From positions 1-51,953 of the forward strand of contig NZ_JQKI01000045.1 of the NCBI RefSeq assembly GCF_000745965.1: a DNA stretch of 51,953 nt. Direction: 5' to 3'. Every line of letters begins with the position of its first letter. Within the stretch, counting starts at the first letter, position 1. Below, piece after piece: positions 27,796 to 36,045 of the stretch. The notes beneath the pieces were generated by a model. That model made no database searches and was not told the origin of the DNA. It was given only the letters and a program-made list of their open reading frames with translations. Source of the DNA: Edaphobacter aggregans DSM 19364. GTDB lineage: Bacteria; Acidobacteriota; Terriglobia; Terriglobales; Acidobacteriaceae. Both the position numbers and the translations under genes were made by a program.

Positions 27796-28851
27796 ATGGC
27801 CACCTCCTCTCCGAATGCCGTCCCCGCCACCGATGCCGCTCCCATTCCAGCGGGCTCCCTACTTGTCCATCTCGCGCCGCTGCCAGCGGAAGCGCTTGAA
27901 GCTGCGCTCTCGAACCTCGCACTCGCCTTTCCCTCACAGACGGTCGTCGTAGCGCTGCCCCAGATGTCAAATCTTACGTCGCAGACATCCTTCAACACGA
28001 TTCGCCGGCTGCCCTACGCTCCCGTCTCATCGACAACCCGCACCTTGACCGCCGCAGCTTCCGCCCGCTATCACCTCGGCCCCAAGAAGGCCTGGTCAAC
28101 TCGGCAATTCTCTATCCGCTCAACCGCGCTCTCTTCGGCGCTCGCCCTCGTTTCCTCTCGCCCTCGATCTTCCCTCGCTTCGAATGTCCGAACGCCTGGC
28201 CGCCATGGCGCAACGCTTCACCACCGCCAATCAGGAGGATGCCCTGCTCTGGCCCACCGCGGAAGCCGCGGTGGGCTCATATACGTGCACTGAGGTTGAT
28301 ATTCCGTCGCGCACTTTTCCCCAGCCGCCAGCCGTCGACCTCAACACCATTCTCAAGCAGATCGCCAGTTCGCATTTTGCAGAGACCGGAGCTAATGCCG
28401 CCTTCTGGCAGCGCGTCAGGACCACTCCTCCGCGCCCCGCCCCTCCGGTACCTACTCCCATCGACGGGCTGCCCGACGTTGCGCCCATGCTCGACTCCTT
28501 CCAACTCGCCTACAACAATCTTCGTGAGCTCTGGTCGCTCGTGCTGCCGCCGCAGTCGTTGCTCGGCTTCAAGCGCCTCAATGCTCTTCTTGCGGCCGAC
28601 TTTCGCATGCCCAATTCGCTCTGGGCATCGCTTATGACTTCGCCGTCGCCTATCGCCTGGGGACCATCAATCGCGGCCACCTGCTCGGCGCGCTTACGCC
28701 TCTCTATCTGGCATGGATCGCCTCGCACCTCACGCTCATTCGCAACGGTACGCCGCCCGAAAAGCACGTTGAGGAACTCGCACAGGTCTTTGAGACCGAC
28801 AAACCCTACTTCGTATCCCGATGGCGCTGGCCCGACAGGTTCAATCCGTGA
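27796..28851 (+). pseudogene. Conserved protein of the TreS operon (possible glycosyltransferase), three frameshifts
   Basis: An ATG at 27796, 39 bp after treS-mak, opens LLVHLAPLPAEALEAALSNL and ALAFPSQTVVVALPQMSN. Near 27970 it shifts to SYVADILQHDSPAALRSRLI, NPHLDRRSFRPLSPRPQEGL and NSAILYPLNRALFGARPRFL. Near 28190 it shifts again to RLAAMAQRFTTANQEDALLW, DLNTILKQIASSHFAE and FQLAYNNLRELWSLVLPPQS. After a third shift near 28612 it ends AYRLGTINRGHLLGALTPLY and FETDKPYFVSRWRWPDRFNP. Joined, these give about 350 collinear residues without gaps. Similar proteins are found in acidobacterial trehalose/glucan loci and may be glycosyltransferases, but I cannot name the reaction. Collinearity suggests very recent loss or sequencing errors. 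Confidence 0.55.
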
Positions 28852-28931
28852 AGCTGTGCGTATTTCGTTAACCCGCCGACTTGCTGACTCACTGCTTCGC
28901 TCATAAACCAGGCATCTAAGGAGAGCAAACC

Positions 28932-29669
28932 ATGTGGCAACAGGTTGAACTCGCACTCAAAGAATCCGCTCATCGCGCCCTGGTCACGCTAGCCAACTTT
29001 CTCCCCGGCATCCTCGCCCTTCTCATCGTCGTAATCCTGCTGACCCTGATCGGAGCGCTCGTCGCCGCCCTGCTGCGCCGCCTGCTCACTTCCATGCGCT
29101 TCGATGAGCGCCTTGCCCGAAACACGGTCGTCCCTCTCAGCGATTGGGCACCCTCCCACAGCCCTACACTTCTGATCACACGGACCTTCTTCTGGGGCTG
29201 CGTCATTCTCGGCTTCATCATCGGCATCCTCGCCTTCGACTCAGCCTACTCCGGCAATTTCCAGGTATCGATCCTGCTTCTGGCATACCTCACCCACTCC
29301 GTCGGAGCCGTCATCCTCCTCATCCTCGGCACCCTTATCGCGCGCTTCCTCTCGCGCTCGGTCCTTATCGGAGCGGTCAACCAGAACCTTCAGTACGCGC
29401 GCTTCCTCTCGCTAGGCGTCAAGTGGATGGTCCTCGTCATCACTGCCGCCATGGTCCTCGATCACCTTCAGATCGGAGGAACAATCGTCGGCCTCGCCTT
29501 CGGCATCCTCTTCGGAGGCATCGTCCTCACGCTCTCGCTCGCAGTAGGCCTCGGCTCGCGCGAGATCGTCAGCCGCTCGCTCGAAAAAAACGTCGACCGT
29601 CCACTCGATACCATGCCGCCCGAGAGCGACTACCGGCCCTCATCCACAGAAACCCTGCGCCACTTTTGA
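28932..29669 (+). CDS. Small integral membrane protein with conserved TM helices (MscS-related type)
   Basis: The 245-residue protein follows an AGGAGAG ribosome site. It has about five membrane segments: FLPGILALLIVVILLTLIGA (about 23-42), TFFWGCVILGFIIGILAF, VSILLLAYLTHSVGAVILLI, WMVLVITAAMVLDHL and IVGLAFGILFGGIVLTLSLA. The repeated glycine-rich helix patterns are those of the 'conserved TM helix' family related to the pore of MscS-type channels, but the MscS beta domain is lacking. The C-terminus is polar. It is encoded just downstream of the glgE/treS group and on the same strand. Whether it acts as a channel is unknown. Confidence 0.75.
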   Translation: MWQQVELALKESAHRALVTLANFLPGILALLIVVILLTLIGALVAALLRRLLTSMRFDERLARNTVVPLSDWAPSHSPTLLITRTFFWGCVILGFIIGILAFDSAYSGNFQVSILLLAYLTHSVGAVILLILGTLIARFLSRSVLIGAVNQNLQYARFLSLGVKWMVLVITAAMVLDHLQIGGTIVGLAFGILFGGIVLTLSLAVGLGSREIVSRSLEKNVDRPLDTMPPESDYRPSSTETLRHF

Positions 29670-29701
29670 GCAGCCCTGTGTTTGATCGCCGGGAGCGATG
29701 T

Positions 29702-29884
29702 CTACTTCTGGCTAGGCGCGACGACTACGATCATGAAGCTTCCCGGCTTCGCAGTCATTTTGCCACCCGGTGCAGCCTCAAACTCCGCCGTAGGCAGATA
29801 AATCCTGTCCTCGTCGGATCGGTCCCTATGGTCCTCGCGCCAGTTGGCGTCTTCACCACCTGCTCGATCTCAAACTTCCTCGGG
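29702..29884 (-). pseudogene. YncE-type (YVTN) beta-propeller, C-terminal end
   Basis: The minus strand reads KFEIEQVVKTPTGARTIGTD, and after a one-base shift DEDRIYLPTAEFEAAPGGK and MTAKPGSFMIVVVAPSQK before a stop at 29702-29704. The YLPTAEFE...GSFMIVVV ending is the usual C-terminus of secreted YncE/YVTN propellers in Acidobacteriota. Everything upstream is missing: the minus-strand sequence stops where a plus-strand propeller fragment begins at about 29885. Confidence 0.65.
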
Positions 29885-30633
29885 CGACGTCTCCCGGGCG
29901 ACTGCGAGCGAACCCTCAGGGCTGGGAATCAAAAGAAACCCGGTCTGGCAGCCGGATGGGCAGTTCCTACTGTTTTCTGCAAGTTTTACTGGAAGTTCAA
30001 TCCGTATCGATCGCATCAAAAGTGATGGCACCGGGACAAGCGAGACAGTTCTCAAGTCGGACGGCTTCGTTGACAACCCTGCGTCAGTTTGTCGCGAAGG
30101 CAATTATTTGGCTTTTGCCCAATACCCAAACGTTCCGGGAGGCCCAAGCCTTGAAAGGTCCGCGGTTTGGATACTTCCCCTTACCGGAGACCGGAAGCCT
30201 TTCCCTTTGATCAACTCTCAGTTCGGGAATTCGTCGGCTACATTCTCTCACCAACTGTAAGTGGGTTGCCTATGTTTCGATCGAGACCGGACAGCGTGAG
30301 GTTTATGTCACCCATTTCCCCGACGCTACGCGCAGATACCGGGTATCGACACAAGGCGGCACACTGCCGCGGTGGCGAGGTGATGGTAAGGAGTTGTTCT
30401 ATCTTTCTCAGAACAGCGTTCTGGCCGAGAGCGTCGACGAAAAGGCTGATTCGATATCGCTTGGCACCCCGCGTACACTCTTCAGCGCAGCCAACTACGG
30501 AGCGGCGAACGTTACCTCCTATGACGTGACAGCTGATGGCCGGCGCTTTCTGATAACCGAACTCAACTCCCCAAAGGGACCTGTCCCCCTCACGCTCGTC
30601 ACAAACTGGGATGCGGAGTTGAAGACAATATGA
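29885..30633 (+). pseudogene. TolB/PD40 propeller, C-terminal half with frameshift
   Basis: The plus strand reads GIKRNPVWQPDGQFLLFSAS, then SGTSETVLKSDGF-like blade strands (the sequence is GTSETVLKSDGF). A one-base shift near 30250 then leads into KWVAYVSIETGQREVYVTHF, LPRWRGDGKELFYLSQ and FLITELNSPKGPVPLTLVTN, with a stop at 30633. PVWQPDG and LPRWRGDGKELFYLS are WD40-like PD40 blades such as those that follow Ser/Thr kinase or CadC-like DNA-binding domains in Acidobacteriota. The N-terminal effector domain is missing, so the original protein type is unknown. It is fused tail-outward to the YncE fragment at about 29885. Confidence 0.65.
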
Positions 30634-30943
30634 GACTCGCCAGGTGACGAGCGCCTTGCAAAGGGGCCTGGAGATACACTTTGGCGTCTTCGACAGTCCC
30701 AACAACCGCCGAGAATACTTAAACTCGGCTTGTGGCAGGTTTCTCGGCTCCGTCACATGGTTCCTGGTGACGGCAACCCTTCCATAATCCGGTAAGGGAA
30801 GGGGTTGCCGACATCCTGCGAGTAACTGACGACAAGAGCGTTACTGCTCCGCACAAACCTCTGCGTTTCCTTCGACACTGTAAGTTTAAAAAAATGGGGC
30901 GAAGAATTGGAACCGTCCCGATCGAACAGCGGTGCAAAAGATT
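30634..30943. other. Intergenic region downstream of the sensor kinase gene
   Basis: No supported gene. Two minus-strand frames of 60-70 codons are open but unrecognised. A run of seven A (about 30887-30894) on the plus strand gives a T-run on the minus strand but has no clear stem next to it. Confidence 0.4.
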
Positions 30944-32320
30944 TCACTCGGCCGTCCAGAACGCTCTTGGGAAGATCATCTCCACTCGCAATCCGCCATT
31001 AGGGTCATTGATCGCTTGAATGCGACCCCCGTGAAGGCGCACGATCCTTTCTGTGATCGCCAACCCGAGTCCGACGCCTCCTGGGTCGTAGCTGCGCGTA
31101 TCGGCCACACGATAGAAAGGCTTGAAAATATTCGATAATTCCTGCTCCGGCACGCCAGGGCCGTGATCCCGGATGGAGAGGATGACTTCGTTCTCACTCG
31201 TCACTCCGTCGGTTCGCAGGGCTACTTCAACCGCCGTTCCAGTTTGAGTGAACCGGATTGCATTGCGAAGAACGTTCTCGACTGCGCTCCGCAGAAGATT
31301 TGGGTCTCCCAGAACGGCAGGATTCGCGGCTTGCACAATGTCGACGCGGCTCCCTCTTTCCTGCGCTTCGAAATCAGCATCGCTGACGACGCTTGAAATT
31401 AGTTCGGACAGGTCGACTCGCACAGGCGTCTGCAGCGTAGAGGCCGCCTCGAGCTTGGCGACGGTCAGCAGCCGTCCGATCATCTGGTTGAGTCGTTGCA
31501 GGTCGGTCTCCAGGCGGTCCAGGGCGGGATCGTCGCGCACACGGCCCCGCAGCAGGTCCAGGGCTACATTCATCCGCGCCAAAGGCGATCGAAGCTCGTG
31601 AGAAACGTCATACAGGAGCTGGCGCTGGCTGGAGATAAGATGTTCCGTCTTGTCCGCCATTCGATTGAAGTCGCGCACCAGGTCGCCAAGTTCATCCCGG
31701 CGCAGCTCCATGCTGGGTTCGGCGCGCACGCTGAGCTCGCCCGCCGCAATTTGCTGCGCCGCCGAACGCAGACGGAGAATGGGAGTGGTTAGGTAGAGAG
31801 TGAGAAAGTAACAGATGGCGCCAGAGACCAGCAGTGCCACCACAACGCGCAAAGGCGCCATGCCGGAATGCTCGCCGCCTAAGGCTCGTGGGCCTGCCAG
31901 CAGCTCCGATGCATAGATGTAGGCACGACCATTGGACCCCTTGATCGGAACGGCCATCCTCGCCAGGCCACGCCGCATGTCGGAGTCCGATGGCTTGCCG
32001 CTGACGATGTGTGCCGTCATGACCTCGAACTCCGGGCAATATTCTCCAGCCAATGGGTGTCCGGCATCATCGAAGAGGCAGGCGTGGATGTGGGCGTCCT
32101 CGGAGAGGCGATGAATGTACTCGGATGCGGCAGATGCACCGCTTTGTTCGAACGCGCCGGCAGCTGCCGTCCCAAAGTACCTTGCCGTATCTTCAAAACC
32201 GGCATGCCAGCGCGAGGGCACGCTTGCAGGCTGCAACACCCAAGCCAGCACAAGCGAGATTCCGGTAAGGATCACGGTCGCCCAGAACCAGAGAAATATC
32301 TTGAGGAAGAGATGCCGCAT
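30944..32320 (-). CDS. Sensor histidine kinase, CpxA-like
   Basis: The 458-residue protein has a membrane helix at about 8-30, a periplasmic domain of about 120 residues and a second helix at about 154-178 (VVVALLVSGAICYFLTLYL). A HAMP linker (about 179-230) precedes HisKA with phospho-acceptor H241 in LLYDVSHELRSPLARM. The ATPase domain has N-box ENVLRNAIRF, G1 DHGPGVPEQEL and G2 GVGLGLAI. It senses envelope state and phosphorylates the response regulator encoded 2 bp upstream. The periplasmic part is shorter than in some kinases but comparable to CpxA. The regulator-kinase order and divergence from a CpxP/Spy-like gene support the Cpx-like assignment. Confidence 0.9.
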   Translation of the reverse strand: MRHLFLKIFLWFWATVILTGISLVLAWVLQPASVPSRWHAGFEDTARYFGTAAAGAFEQSGASAASEYIHRLSEDAHIHACLFDDAGHPLAGEYCPEFEVMTAHIVSGKPSDSDMRRGLARMAVPIKGSNGRAYIYASELLAGPRALGGEHSGMAPLRVVVALLVSGAICYFLTLYLTTPILRLRSAAQQIAAGELSVRAEPSMELRRDELGDLVRDFNRMADKTEHLISSQRQLLYDVSHELRSPLARMNVALDLLRGRVRDDPALDRLETDLQRLNQMIGRLLTVAKLEAASTLQTPVRVDLSELISSVVSDADFEAQERGSRVDIVQAANPAVLGDPNLLRSAVENVLRNAIRFTQTGTAVEVALRTDGVTSENEVILSIRDHGPGVPEQELSNIFKPFYRVADTRSYDPGGVGLGLAITERIVRLHGGRIQAINDPNGGLRVEMIFPRAFWTAE

Positions 32321-32322
32321 GC

Positions 32323-33018
32323 TTAGTGCTCCTCGTTTGCCCGGCGCGACGCAAGCAGATAACCGCTGCCGCGCACGGTCTTGATATGTTCGAGGCCGCG
32401 ATGCACATCCAGCTTCTTTCTGAGATTGCTGATATGAACGTCTATCGTGCGATCGAACACCCCCAGCTTTCTTCCCAGAGCAGCATCGGTGAGATATTCG
32501 CGGGTAAGGGCGCGTCCAGCATTGCGGACCAGGACCTCAAGCAAAGCGAACTCGACCGTCGTGAGGTGCAGTGAGCTACCGTCGACCCAGGCCTCTCGTG
32601 CTGCGATGTCGATCGTGATGTCTCCCGACGTGAAGCGGTCGGGACCTGAACGCCGCTCATCCAATCGGCGCAGAATCGCTCTGATGCGGGCGACGAGTTC
32701 TCGCGGATTAAACGGCTTCGGCAGGTAGTCGTCGGCCCCCACCTCCAGGCCGACGATGCGGTCGATATCGTCTCCGCGAGCTGTCAGCATCAACACAGGA
32801 ACCGAGGACCGCGAGCGCAGCTCTTTGAGAAGCTCCATTCCTCCCATGCGCGGCAGCATCACGTCCAGGATAACAAGGGAGTATTCGCCGGAGCTTGCCA
32901 TCTCCAATCCACGCTGCCCATCGTGCGCCGCATGGAGAACGAATCCGTCCTCCTTAAGGCGTTCGGCGAGAAGTGCGCAGAGCTCAGTATCGTCATCGAC
33001 AATCAGCAGGCGGTTCAT
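32323..33018 (-). CDS. OmpR-family response regulator, CpxR-like
   Basis: I choose the ATG at 33018 (MNRLLIVDDDTELCALL), giving 231 residues; the ATG four codons upstream is also possible. The receiver domain has the acidic pair D8-D9, phospho-acceptor D52 (LVILDVMLPRMGG), the conserved T in MLTARG and K in YLPKPF. The C-terminal winged helix (about 130-225) contains LTTVEFALLEVLVRNAGRAL, TIDVHISNLRKKLD and IKTVRGSGYLL. It should bind direct-repeat sites. A GTAAA-N5-GTAAA box lies 62 bp upstream of its start, within the divergent promoter shared with the Spy-like gene, suggesting autoregulation. Confidence 0.92.
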   Translation of the reverse strand: MNRLLIVDDDTELCALLAERLKEDGFVLHAAHDGQRGLEMASSGEYSLVILDVMLPRMGGMELLKELRSRSSVPVLMLTARGDDIDRIVGLEVGADDYLPKPFNPRELVARIRAILRRLDERRSGPDRFTSGDITIDIAAREAWVDGSSLHLTTVEFALLEVLVRNAGRALTREYLTDAALGRKLGVFDRTIDVHISNLRKKLDVHRGLEHIKTVRGSGYLLASRRANEEH

Positions 33019-33079
33019 GGCAGTCGGCATTCCGTGCTTCTCCAGATGGTAGTCGGAGAAGCCACACCATGCGCAAATC

Positions 33080-33094
33080 TTTACTTACCTTTAC
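33080..33094. promoter_or_regulatory. Perfect CpxR-type box between cpxR-like and spy-like genes
   Basis: TTTAC-TTACC-TTTAC on the plus strand is GTAAA-GGTAA-GTAAA on the minus strand, the GTAAA-N5-GTAAA consensus known for E. coli CpxR. It is 62 bp upstream of the regulator start (33018) and 77 bp upstream of the Spy-like start (33171). Confidence 0.7.
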
Positions 33095-33170
33095 ATTCCC
33101 TGACCAATCTTTATCGCATGCGCCTTTTCGTAATGCTGTACTCAAGCAGATGGGATTGCGAGGTGTACCG

Positions 33171-33653
33171 ATGAAACGCAAAGCACTTTGGGCAGTATTT
33201 GGATTGACTGTAGTTGCTCTTGTCATAACTGTCGCGCGAGCAGACTTCAGGAGAGGACACGGCTGGTGCGGTAACGGATGGCATCATGGTGGGCCGCTGG
33301 GCCATGTAGGTCGCGAACTCAAGCTGAGCGATGCTCAGCTTTCCCAGGTCCGGTCAATATGGATCGAAGAGCGGCCGATGATAACGGCCCTGCTCAAAGA
33401 CTTGACCAGCGGAGCCCATCAATTGGCCAATGCGAGCGTCGGCGGAAAGTTCGATGAGGGCAAGGTGCAGGCAATCGTGGTCACGGAAGGCAATACCTTT
33501 GCGAAATTGCTCCTGGAAAAAGAACGCTTCAAATCGCGTGTCTACACCACGGTCCTGAACGAGGAACAGCGCCACTCCGCGGATAAGCTGCAGCAACGCT
33601 GGCTGGACAGGATGGACCATGCCGTCGCGCGGCTCGACAGAGGAAATCAGTAG
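33171..33653 (+). CDS. CpxP/Spy-like periplasmic protein
   Basis: The 160-residue product starts at the ATG preceded by GAGGTG. A signal peptide (MKRKALWAVFGLTVVALVIT, cleavage near ARA) is followed by a Gly/His-rich stretch (GHGWCGNGWHHGG). The helical remainder has two LTxxQ-like motifs, LSDAQLSQV (about residue 48) and LNEEQRHSA (about 132). This is the pattern of CpxP/Spy/CnrX-type sensors and chaperones, which coat envelope stress signals or bind metals. It is the first gene of the operon with the ABC exporter (28-bp gap) and diverges from the two-component system, so it is a likely feedback or chaperone component. Confidence 0.85.
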   Translation: MKRKALWAVFGLTVVALVITVARADFRRGHGWCGNGWHHGGPLGHVGRELKLSDAQLSQVRSIWIEERPMITALLKDLTSGAHQLANASVGGKFDEGKVQAIVVTEGNTFAKLLLEKERFKSRVYTTVLNEEQRHSADKLQQRWLDRMDHAVARLDRGNQ

Positions 33654-33681
33654 CTAGTGAAACGAAATAACAGGTGCAACC

Positions 33682-34872
33682 ATGCGCAACTCTCTCTCGT
33701 TGATCCTGAAAAACGCTGCTCGCAACAAGCGCCGAAGCTTTCTTACGGCAGCCAGTATGGCGACCTCTCTCTGCGTGCTCGGGTTGATCTTCGCCCTTTA
33801 CCAGATACTTTTTGGGGGCGGAGAAGAGACTCCAGCTACGGCGTTGCGCCTGATCGTCCATCACAAGGTCTCCCTTACTCAGGAGTTGCCCGCATCGTTT
33901 GAAGAAAAGATTCGCAAGATTCCAGGCGTCAAGGCCGTTACGAGTCTGCGCTGGTTTGGCGGAACCTATAAGGACCCGGGCGATCCGAAAAACCACTTTG
34001 CCCAGTTCGCCATCGAGCCGCAGGCATTTCTCATGGTCCACCCTGAGATTCACCTGTCCGCGCAAGAGCAGCAAGCGTTCCTGACCCAGAAGACCGCAGC
34101 CCTCGCAACCCGCGATCTTGCCGACAAGCTGCACTGGCAGCCTGGAGAGCGGATCACTATCGTGAACTCGACATCGACACCTGCGCTGACGCTGGAGCTG
34201 ACGCTCGTGGGCGTCTACGACGCCTCCAACGAAGGCTATGGAGAGACCATCTACTTCAACCGCGACTACTTGGAGGACAGCCTGCCGGCATCCGACAAGC
34301 GCCGCGGCATGACCCAGCAGTATCACGTGGAGGCATCTTCGAAAGAAGACGTCGCCCGCGTCGCCGCGGCGATCGATAGCGCCTTTGCCGAATCGCCTGC
34401 ACCGACCCTGACGGAAAACGAGCGCGCCTTCATGCTGAGTTTCATCTCGTTCATCGGCAGTTTGAAGGTCTTCATGCTCGCGATCTGCTCCGCTGTCACG
34501 TTTACGATCGTCCTCGTATCGGCTACCGCCATCTCCATGTCTGTTAGGGAGCGTACACGCGAAGTAGGCATCCTCAAGACCCTGGGCTTTGCCTCGTCGG
34601 ACATTCTTCAGATGATTCTCGGTGAATCCCTTCTTATTGGCCTGGTTGGCGGAGTTGCTGGATGCATCGCGGCGGAGGGCCTATGTCTCGCTCTTGCTCG
34701 CGCCGCCCACTCGCAAACTGCATTCCGGACCCTCAGCACGCTTTCCATGACTCCGCTTACGGTGCTGCTCACCTTGGCCGCCGCGGCTCTCGTAGCGGCC
34801 ATCAGCGCGGCCATTCCGGCACGAAGTGCGGCGCGAATATCCATTCTCCATGCATTGGCATACACGGGGTAA
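33682..34872 (+). CDS. ABC transporter permease, FtsX/MacB-like (first)
   Basis: The 396-residue protein has an N-terminal helix (about 17-38, FLTAASMATSLCVLGLIFAL), a large extracytoplasmic MacB_PCD-type domain (about 45-245) and three C-terminal helices (VFMLAICSAVTFTIVLVSAT, LIGLVGGVAGCIAAEG and LTLAAAALVAAISAAI). The ERTREVGILKTLGFASSDIL motif between the helices is the coupling region typical of FtsX/MacB permeases. Its 1191-bp gene lies 4 bp before a second permease of the same type. Two permeases, one adaptor and one ATPase form a tripartite-like exporter. Confidence 0.9.
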   Translation: MRNSLSLILKNAARNKRRSFLTAASMATSLCVLGLIFALYQILFGGGEETPATALRLIVHHKVSLTQELPASFEEKIRKIPGVKAVTSLRWFGGTYKDPGDPKNHFAQFAIEPQAFLMVHPEIHLSAQEQQAFLTQKTAALATRDLADKLHWQPGERITIVNSTSTPALTLELTLVGVYDASNEGYGETIYFNRDYLEDSLPASDKRRGMTQQYHVEASSKEDVARVAAAIDSAFAESPAPTLTENERAFMLSFISFIGSLKVFMLAICSAVTFTIVLVSATAISMSVRERTREVGILKTLGFASSDILQMILGESLLIGLVGGVAGCIAAEGLCLALARAAHSQTAFRTLSTLSMTPLTVLLTLAAAALVAAISAAIPARSAARISILHALAYTG

Positions 34873-34876
34873 ACAG

Positions 34877-36040
34877 ATGAAGATTCCACTGCGATATAGC
34901 TGGCGAAACCTTATCGTCCGGAAGACGACGACTCTGATGACCGTGTTGGGCATTGCCATAACGGTCTTTGTGCTGATAGCATCGCTTGCTCTTGTCGACG
35001 GCCTGCGAAAGGCTTTCACAAGCACAGGGGATCCTCTTCAAATCCTGGCGCTACGTAAGGGCAGCACCTCGGAGCTCGCCAGCGCGGTTACGCCCGAGAC
35101 GTTCTCCCAGTTGCAGGCTCTTCCCGGTATAGCGGAAGATGCAAACGGCGCGCCTTTGGCATCTCTTGAGATGGTCACTGTCATCAACCTCCCAAGCCCC
35201 AAACTCGCGCGAGGGATGAATGTGACACTCCGGGGCTTGTCTCGCGTGGGTGTAGACATGCGCGGTGCTCCTCTGATGCAAGGGCGCTGGTTCCAGGCAG
35301 GGCAGCGGGAAGTAGTGGTAGGCAAATCGATCTCTGCGCGTTATCCCGATGCCGCAATTGGCCATCGCCTGAACTTTGGACGAGGCACTTGGCAGGTCGT
35401 TGGGGTGATGGATGGCGGCGACTCCGCGCTGAACAGCGAGATATGGGGTGATGTCAATCAGATGAGCTCCGATTACAATCGCCAGGCTTCGCTCAGTTCC
35501 ATCCTGGTGCGCGCGACAGATCCCGCCGCGATGGCCCGGTTCATTGCTGCTATCGGCGAGGACCGCAGCCTCGGGTTATCCGCCACTTCCGAAAAAGAGT
35601 ATTACGCGAAACAGACCTCCTCCGGCGTTCTGCTGGAAGCCAGCGGCATCTTCATCGCTTTCATCATGGCGGTGGGAAGCAGCTTTGCGGCAATGAACAC
35701 AATGTATGCCGCGGTAGCACGGCGAGGCCGCGAGATCGGCACACTCAGAACCCTTGGGTTTTCACGCTTCCAAGTCATGCTGAGCTTCATGATCGAATCT
35801 CTCCTGCTCGCATCGATGGCGGGCATCGTTGGTTGTATCGCCAGTCTCCCTTTGAACTACATCACGACCGGCATCGGCAACTTTGCAACATTCAGTGAAA
35901 TACAGTTTCGCTTTCACGTCGGCTTGACGACAGCCATTGCTGGGATCACGTTTGCGATGCTGCTTGGCCTCGCCGGCGGATTTGTCCCGGCTCGCGCAGG
36001 CGCTAAGAAAGAAATCCTTGCCGCGCTAACGGAGAACTAA
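34877..36040 (+). CDS. ABC transporter permease, FtsX/MacB-like (second)
   Basis: I place the start at the ATG at 34877 (MKIPLRYSWRNLIVRKTTTL), four bases after the first permease stop, not at the overlapping upstream codon. The 387-residue product has the same layout as its neighbour: helix 1 (TLMTVLGIAITVFVLIASLA), a MacB_PCD-like domain (about 45-245) and three C-terminal helices (GIFIAFIMAVGSSFAAMNTM, LLLASMAGIVGCIASLPLNY and TTAIAGITFAMLLGLAGGFV). RRGREIGTLRTLGFSRFQVM is the coupling motif. The two permeases probably pair as a heterodimer. Confidence 0.9.
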   Translation: MKIPLRYSWRNLIVRKTTTLMTVLGIAITVFVLIASLALVDGLRKAFTSTGDPLQILALRKGSTSELASAVTPETFSQLQALPGIAEDANGAPLASLEMVTVINLPSPKLARGMNVTLRGLSRVGVDMRGAPLMQGRWFQAGQREVVVGKSISARYPDAAIGHRLNFGRGTWQVVGVMDGGDSALNSEIWGDVNQMSSDYNRQASLSSILVRATDPAAMARFIAAIGEDRSLGLSATSEKEYYAKQTSSGVLLEASGIFIAFIMAVGSSFAAMNTMYAAVARRGREIGTLRTLGFSRFQVMLSFMIESLLLASMAGIVGCIASLPLNYITTGIGNFATFSEIQFRFHVGLTTAIAGITFAMLLGLAGGFVPARAGAKKEILAALTEN

Positions 36041-36045
36041 CCTCC

